From Actinomycetota bacterium (lineage in GTDB: Bacteria; Actinomycetota; Acidimicrobiia; Acidimicrobiales; Iamiaceae), in the NCBI GenBank assembly GCA_019639075.1, contig JAHBSO010000012.1, positions 1 to 64,000 on the forward strand: a stretch of 64,000 nucleotides of DNA. Reading direction: 5' to 3'. Positions 59,222-64,000 of the stretch are shown here, in pieces. Under the pieces are notes generated by a model. The model was not told the origin of the DNA and searched no databases. It worked only from the letters and a program-made list of their open reading frames with translations. Numbering within the stretch: the first letter of the stretch is position 1; every line of letters begins with the position of its first letter. The translations under genes and the position numbers were made by a program.

Positions 59222-59974
59222 ATGGCCGACGACGCCCGCGACCACTGGTTCGAGGATCTGGCCGACCACCTCGGTTCGGCGTACCTGCGGTACTCGTTCA
59301 CGAAGGGCACCGAGCAGGAGGTCGGGTTCCTCGTCGACGCGCTGGGGCTCGAGCCGGGCATGCGGGTGCTCGACGTCGGGTGCGGACCGGGCCGCCACGC
59401 CCACGCCCTCGGGCGGCGGGGCATCGAGGTCCACGGCGTCGACATCAGCGAGCGGTTCGTCGAGCTGGCCCGCGCCGACGCCCCGCCGGGCGTGACCTTC
59501 GAGCGCCTGGACGCCCGTGACCTGCGGTTCGACGCCGAGTTCGATGCGGCGATCTCGCTCTGCCAGGGCGCGTTCGGCCTGGCCGACGGCGGGGGAGCGG
59601 CCGACACGCCCCTCGACCCCGACGGCACGGTCCTCGACGGGATCGCCCGGGCGGTCCGCCCGGGTGGACGCGTGGGGCTCAGCGCGTTCAGCGCCTACTT
59701 CCAGGTCCGCTGGCTCGACCCGGAACGGGGCTCGTTCGACGCCGAGCGGGGCGTGAACCACGAACGGACCGAGATCCGCGACGAGGCCGGTGCCGTCGCC
59801 GAGGTCGACCTGTGGACGACCTGCTTCACGCCGAGGGAGCTGCGCCTGCTCGCCTCCCGCGCGGGCCTCGTGGTCGACCACCTCTGGGCGGTGCGCCCCG
59901 GCGAGTACGGGTCGAACCGGCCCGACCTCGACCACGAGGAGTTCCTCCTGGTCGCCCACCGCGTCGCGGGGTGA
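59222..59974 (+). CDS. SAM-dependent methyltransferase
   Basis: A 250-residue class I enzyme. MRVLDVGCGPGRHAHALGRR is SAM motif I, GVDISERFVELARA the following acidic strand, AAISLCQGAFGLADGGG motif II-like and RAVRPGGRVGLSAFSAYF motif III. Such stand-alone methyltransferases act on small molecules or proteins; substrate unknown. ATG at 59222 was preferred over an out-of-frame ATG at 59211. Confidence 0.82.
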   Translation: MADDARDHWFEDLADHLGSAYLRYSFTKGTEQEVGFLVDALGLEPGMRVLDVGCGPGRHAHALGRRGIEVHGVDISERFVELARADAPPGVTFERLDARDLRFDAEFDAAISLCQGAFGLADGGGAADTPLDPDGTVLDGIARAVRPGGRVGLSAFSAYFQVRWLDPERGSFDAERGVNHERTEIRDEAGAVAEVDLWTTCFTPRELRLLASRAGLVVDHLWAVRPGEYGSNRPDLDHEEFLLVAHRVAG

Positions 59975-60008
59975 ATCACGGTCGGTACGCTCGACCCCGC
60001 CGCGGCGT

Positions 60009-60035
60009 CACGGTTGGGATCCGACCCCGACCGTG
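60009..60035. repeat. Palindromic repeat with GGTTGGGATCCGACCCC core
   Basis: CACGGTTGGGATCCGACCCC followed by GACCGTG, member of the same family as 30931 and 55307. It lies between the methyltransferase and S1 genes, and one base of the core differs. Confidence 0.7.
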
Positions 60036-60136
60036 CAGGCCTGGAGTCGGCCGGGGGGTGGGTGGTAGCTTGGCGGCTTCCCTGTGCACGTTCGCGCGCA
60101 CGTTCGCCTACTCCGTATCCGAGAAGAGACCAACCC

Positions 60137-61480
60137 GTGTCCGACCAAGCAACGACCACCCTCCCCGACGCCGACGCCCAGCCCGAGGAGTCGGAGTACG
60201 TCCCCCGCCAGATCGTCGCCGACGACCTGGACGTCAGCTTCGAAGAGGCCATCTCCGGCACCATGGTGTCGGTCGAGGACGGCCAGATCGTCGAGGGGAC
60301 GGTGGTCAAGGTCGACAAGGACGAGGTCCTGCTCGACATCGGCTACAAGTCCGAGGGCGTCATCCCCAGCCGTGAGCTGTCGATCCGCAACGACGTCGAC
60401 CCGTCCGAGGTCGTCTCGCTCGGCGACGAGCTCGAGGCGCTGGTCCTCACCAAGGAGGACAAGGACGGCCGCCTGGTCCTGTCCAAGAAGCGGGCCCAGT
60501 ACGAGCGGGCCTGGGGCGACATCGAGAAGAAGAAGGAAGAGGACGGGGTCGTGTCCGGCCCGGTCATCGAGGTCGTCAAGGGCGGCCTGATCCTCGACAT
60601 CGGCCTCCGGGGCTTCCTCCCGGCATCGCTCGTGGAGCTGCGGCGGGTCCGTGACCTCGCCCCCTACGTCGGCCGCACGCTCGAGGCGAAGATCATCGAG
60701 CTCGACAAAAACCGCAACAACGTGGTGCTGAGCCGGCGGGCCTGGCTGGAGGAGACCCAGAAGGAGCAGCGCGAGGAGTTCCTCGAGAACCTCAAGCCCG
60801 GCGAGGTCCGCTCCGGCGTCGTGTCGAGCGTCGTCAACTTCGGCGCCTTCGTCGACCTGGGCGGCATGGACGGCCTGGTCCACGTGTCCGAGCTGTCGTG
60901 GAAGCACGTCGACCACCCCGGCTCGGTCGTGGCCGTGGGCGACGAGATCACCGTGCAGGTGCTCGAGGTCGACCTCGACCGGGAGCGCATCAGCCTCTCG
61001 CTCAAGGCCACCCAGCAGGATCCGTGGCAGGAGTTCGCCTCCAGCCACCGGGTCGGCGAGCTGGTCTACGGGCGGGTCACCAAGCTGGTGCCGTTCGGTG
61101 CGTTCGTCCAGGTGGGCGACGGCATCGAGGGCCTGGTCCACATCTCGGAGATGTCGGCGCACCACGTCGACCTGCCCGAGCAGGTGGTCACCCCGGGCGA
61201 GGAGCTGTGGGTCAAGATCATCGACCTCGACCTCCAGCGTCGCCGGATCAGCCTGTCGATCAAGCAGGCCGCCGAGGGTGGCACCGTGTCCGCCGAGTAC
61301 CAGGAGCACTTCGGCGAGCACGCCTACGACGACGAGGGCAACTACATCGGCGGTGAGACCAGCGAGGCCCAGGAGGCCTGGGCCGAGTACTACGCCGAGC
61401 ACCCCGAGGCCATGGAGGGCGAAGCGGCCCCCGCCGAGGGCGAGCCGGCCGCCGAGGCCGAGGAGACCCCCGAGGCCTGA
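60137..61480 (+). CDS. rpsA: 30S ribosomal protein S1
   Basis: A 447-residue protein with four S1 RNA-binding domains: VEGTVVKVDKDEVLLDIGYK, SGPVIEVVKGGLILDIGLRG, RSGVVSSVVNFGAFVDLGGM and VYGRVTKLVPFGAFVQVGDG. The first two are the degenerate ribosome-binding type, the last two the classical type. An acidic N- and C-terminal tail (EGEAAPAEGEPAAEAEETPE) is typical of actinobacterial S1. It presents mRNA to the ribosome. GTG at 60137; GAGAAGAG precedes it. A terminator follows at 61515. Confidence 0.95.
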   Translation: MSDQATTTLPDADAQPEESEYVPRQIVADDLDVSFEEAISGTMVSVEDGQIVEGTVVKVDKDEVLLDIGYKSEGVIPSRELSIRNDVDPSEVVSLGDELEALVLTKEDKDGRLVLSKKRAQYERAWGDIEKKKEEDGVVSGPVIEVVKGGLILDIGLRGFLPASLVELRRVRDLAPYVGRTLEAKIIELDKNRNNVVLSRRAWLEETQKEQREEFLENLKPGEVRSGVVSSVVNFGAFVDLGGMDGLVHVSELSWKHVDHPGSVVAVGDEITVQVLEVDLDRERISLSLKATQQDPWQEFASSHRVGELVYGRVTKLVPFGAFVQVGDGIEGLVHISEMSAHHVDLPEQVVTPGEELWVKIIDLDLQRRRISLSIKQAAEGGTVSAEYQEHFGEHAYDDEGNYIGGETSEAQEAWAEYYAEHPEAMEGEAAPAEGEPAAEAEETPEA

Positions 61481-61514
61481 TCCGCCCGGCTCCGGCCGGT
61501 CACCGATCCCGCAC

Positions 61515-61540
61515 GAACGCCCCGCTCCGGCGGGGCGTTC
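61515..61540 (+). terminator. Terminator after rpsA
   Basis: A 10-bp stem GAACGCCCCG with a CTCCGG loop, 34 bases after the rpsA stop. It separates S1 from the pilus locus. Confidence 0.8.
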
Positions 61541-61696
61541 GTCGTTCCCGGGCGCTCCGGGAGGTCCGGGAGGTGTCGACCGGAGAAATCCAGGTCGATT
61601 CCCTTGCGACCCAACGCGTCCCGCCGACAGTTAGCGGAGCAGTGGACTCCCCCTCCCGAACCACGGGCGGGATCGACAACGAACAAGGGGCTTCTG

Positions 61697-62554
61697 GTGA
61701 GCCAACGTCGGACTCTCATCCTGGTCGCAGCGATCGCCGTGGCGATGGTCGCTGGCTTCCTCGTCTACAACTACGTCGACGGCGTCGAACAGGACGCCCT
61801 CGGGGACGCCAAGCTCGTCTCCGTCTACACCGTCGAGGCGCAGATCGATCGGGGTGCCTCGGGTGAGGCCGCCGCCGAGGCGATCAAGCAGACGAACATC
61901 CCCCAGCAGTTCAAGCCGGCGAACGCCATCACGAGCCTGGACGACATCGCCGGCAAGGTGGCGATCAGCGACCTGGCGCCCGGCCAGGTGGTGGTCGCCG
62001 ATCTGTTCGTCGACCGGTCCGACCCGGCCGCCCGGAAGTCGAACTCGGACTACCTGCGCAAGATCCGCAACGAGGACATGACCGCCATCACCATCTCGGT
62101 CGACCAGGTGTCCGGCGTCGCCGGCCTCATCGAGCCCGGTGACTACGTCAACATCATGCTCCGCCGGATCCTGCAGGGGTCGACCGTCGACGGCGCCGAC
62201 GTGCCGCAGAGCGACACGCCGATCCTGTTCGACGAGAGCGCCCGGTACCTGTACCAGAAGGCCGAGGTCCTGGCGGTCGACACCACCTTCGTGCCCCAGG
62301 CCGGCCAGACGGCGACCGGTGCCGCCACCGACGACACCGCCCCCGCCCAGCGGGGCCTGATCACCCTGATCGTCCCGGCCAAGGCCGCCCAGTACATCGC
62401 CTCGGTCGAGGGCAGCCGGATCTACCTCACCCTGGTCGCCCGGGACTACAAGCCGGTGCCGCAGACGCCGATCGATCCCTCGGATCCGATCCCGGCCGAG
62501 GACGGCTCGCAGCTCACCCCGTACGGCGCCGACGGCCCGGACAACGCCAGCTGA
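61697..62554 (+). CDS. cpaB: Flp pilus assembly protein CpaB
   Basis: A 285-residue protein. SQRRTLILVAAIAVAMVAGF gives the single N-terminal membrane segment; the SAF-domain-like part has AISDLAPGQVVVADLF and the RcpC/CpaB domain MTAITISVDQVSGVAGLIEP, GDYVNIMLRRILQG and RGLITLIVPAKAAQYIASVE. CpaB spans the envelope in Tad/Flp pilus machines. GTG at 61697. A CpaE-like gene follows after 113 bases, which supports the call. Confidence 0.85.
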   Translation: MSQRRTLILVAAIAVAMVAGFLVYNYVDGVEQDALGDAKLVSVYTVEAQIDRGASGEAAAEAIKQTNIPQQFKPANAITSLDDIAGKVAISDLAPGQVVVADLFVDRSDPAARKSNSDYLRKIRNEDMTAITISVDQVSGVAGLIEPGDYVNIMLRRILQGSTVDGADVPQSDTPILFDESARYLYQKAEVLAVDTTFVPQAGQTATGAATDDTAPAQRGLITLIVPAKAAQYIASVEGSRIYLTLVARDYKPVPQTPIDPSDPIPAEDGSQLTPYGADGPDNAS

Positions 62555-62667
62555 CCCGGCTGACCCCCACCCACCCACCCACGGAAGCGGTTCGGACCCC
62601 CACGATGAGCGAGTACCTTCTGAACGACGAGAACGTCGGTGTGCGGCCGGCGGGTGGAACAGGAGCC

Positions 62668-63858
62668 ATGTCGACCTTCACCAACGCCGAACCGAACGTG
62701 CCGATCGTCGTCATCGAGGACGACCCGGCCATGCGAGGGCGGCTGGTGATGCAGTTGGGCGAGCGGGCCACCCCCGGTGACTCGGTCGCCCACGTCGAGA
62801 GCCGGTTCGGGGGGTCGCCGGCGCTCATGGTCCTCGGACCGTCCATCGCCCGGGAGCCGGGCCTGGCGGGCGCCGAGGACCTCCTGGCCCGCCGTCCCGA
62901 CATCGGGGCGATCCTCATCGCCGACCAGCTGACCACCGACCTGTTCCAGCAGGCGATCCGCAGCGGCGTCCGCGACGTGCTCGGCGTCCCGGTCGACACC
63001 GGCCAGCTGAACGAAGCGGTCCGTCGGGTCGCCCAGACCCTGCAGGGCCCGTCCCGTCCCGCCGGCGCCTCGTTCGAGGACGAGCCCGAGGACGGGGAGC
63101 GGGGCAAGGTCATCACGGTCTTCTCGACCAAGGGCGGCGCCGGCAAGTCGGTCATCGCGACCAACCTCGGCGTCCTGCTCGCCCAGCGGTCCGAGGGCCC
63201 CGTGGCCCTCGTCGACGCCGACCTCCAGTTCGGTGACGTGGCCGTGATGCTCAAGCTCGCACCGCAGCACACCATCGTCGACGCGGTCGGCAGCTTCGAG
63301 CGCCTCGACGTGGGCTTCCTCGAGAACCTGCTCGCCACCCACCAGCCGTCGGGCCTGAAGGTGCTGCCCGCGCCGCTCGAGCCGGCCTTCGCCGACCAGA
63401 TCGGTGCGGACCAGATGAACCGCATCGTCGGCCTGCTGCGCACCTTCTGCTCCTACGTCGTGGTCGACACCCCGGCGTACTTCAACGAGGTCGTCCTCGG
63501 TCTGATCGAGGAGAGCGACGACGTCCTCCTCGTGGCCGGCATGGACATCCCGAACATCAAGAACGTGAAGATCGGGCTCCAGACCCTGAAGCTGCTCAAC
63601 ACGCCGATGCACAAGGTGCACCTCGTGCTCAACCGGGCCAACTCCAAGGTGAAGCTCGAGGTCGGCGAGGTCGAGCGCACGCTCCAGGTCAAGGCCGAGG
63701 CCCTCATCCCGAGCGACATCGTCGTGCCGCAGTCGGTCAACAAGGGCACGCCCGTCGTCCTCGACGCGCCGCGGTCGTCGATCGCGAAGAGCCTCGAGCA
63801 GCTGGCGGACATGTTCATCCCGGCCTCCGAGGCCGCCGGCAAGAAGCGCCGCCGCTGA
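62668..63858 (+). CDS. cpaE: CpaE-like ATPase with pseudo-receiver domain
   Basis: A 396-residue protein; the ATG at 62668 follows AGGAG, while ATG at 62605 has no ribosome site. Residues 12-125 form a CheY-like fold (VPIVVIEDDPAMRGRLVMQL, then LMVLGPSIAREP) in which the phosphorylated Asp is not conserved. The C-terminal half is a ParA/MinD-type P-loop ATPase: VFSTKGGAGKSVIATNLG, VALVDADLQFGDVAVML and YVVVDTPAYFNEV. CpaE sets the place of Tad pilus assembly. Confidence 0.87.
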   Translation: MSTFTNAEPNVPIVVIEDDPAMRGRLVMQLGERATPGDSVAHVESRFGGSPALMVLGPSIAREPGLAGAEDLLARRPDIGAILIADQLTTDLFQQAIRSGVRDVLGVPVDTGQLNEAVRRVAQTLQGPSRPAGASFEDEPEDGERGKVITVFSTKGGAGKSVIATNLGVLLAQRSEGPVALVDADLQFGDVAVMLKLAPQHTIVDAVGSFERLDVGFLENLLATHQPSGLKVLPAPLEPAFADQIGADQMNRIVGLLRTFCSYVVVDTPAYFNEVVLGLIEESDDVLLVAGMDIPNIKNVKIGLQTLKLLNTPMHKVHLVLNRANSKVKLEVGEVERTLQVKAEALIPSDIVVPQSVNKGTPVVLDAPRSSIAKSLEQLADMFIPASEAAGKKRRR

Positions 63859-63905
63859 GCCGTTCGCCGGCGGGTGCCGCCGGCGTCGGGACCTGCGCCC
63901 ACCAC

Positions 63906-63931
63906 AGCCACCGACCGCCCGGTCGGTGGCT
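63906..63931 (+). terminator. Hairpin after the CpaE-like gene
   Basis: An 11-bp perfect stem AGCCACCGACC with a GCCC loop, 47 bases after the stop. It may end the transcript or lie within a longer pilus operon. Bases 63932-64000 show no gene. Confidence 0.6.
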
Positions 63932-64000
63932 GGTGTCGTTCACCCGGCCTCCACCCGGCCTCGAGGCTCTGGGTCGCGAACGACCAGGTGAGACGGGGTC

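Overview
The window is GC-rich DNA (about 70 percent by eye) with dense GTG and TTG starts, many 4-base stop/start overlaps, encoded CCA on a tRNA, and F420- and menaquinone-type genes. This fits a high-GC actinobacterium. The mix of LLM/F420 enzymes, many acyl-CoA enzymes, an IF-2-N/membrane fusion and a Flp-pilus locus suggests class Acidimicrobiia (Iamia/Ilumatobacter-like), but that placement is an inference.

Layout. (1) Bases 1-8450 are accessory DNA: the end of a secreted-toxin-like gene with an overlapping immunity-like gene, a truncated MobF relaxase, an AbiE-type toxin-antitoxin pair whose toxin is internally deleted, a second nucleotidyltransferase toxin-antitoxin pair that looks intact, and several gene fragments. 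Three copies of a tRNA-Gly(GCC) 3' end (about 1363-1464, 6578-6652, 8399-8448) punctuate it, as expected for stacked integrations at a tRNA gene. (2) 8436-14334 carries a secreted hydrolase, a lipoprotein, GNAT, RibD-like, CoA-transferase, LLM and SRPBCC genes. (3) 14336-19479 on the minus strand is a tight operon (tetR, hotdog protein, glutaminase-STAS, ABC ATPase, ABC permease, SRPBCC), divergent from an MMPL exporter.

(4) 21800-44400 is a lipid/acyl-CoA catabolic region: acyl-CoA dehydrogenases, an acyl-CoA ligase, SDRs, an enoyl-CoA hydratase, an amidohydrolase, a LivKHMGF-type importer, a WS/DGAT acyltransferase, and TetR and MarR regulators. Seven copies of a 17-bp palindrome close to GGTTGACTGAATCAACC sit in promoter positions across it, so most of these genes probably form one regulon. 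A MazF/ribbon-helix-helix pair is embedded in it. (5) 44389-50559 has membrane proteins, tRNA-Cys, nitroreductase, an Rpf-like lytic transglycosylase and a CBS protein. (6) 50543-57393 is a menaquinone cluster (menE, menA, menH, menD, menF and menG; no menB or menC in view). (7) 57455-63858 has YaaA, an IF-2-N/membrane protein, a methyltransferase, ribosomal protein S1, and the start of a Flp/Tad pilus locus (CpaB, CpaE).

Small palindromic repeat families (cores like GGTTGGGGTCCGACCCC, and a gcgagcg-rich type) lie between genes and have extended the menD 3' end. Many promoters place a TANNNT hexamer 6-10 bases before the start codon, indicating leaderless or near-leaderless transcripts.
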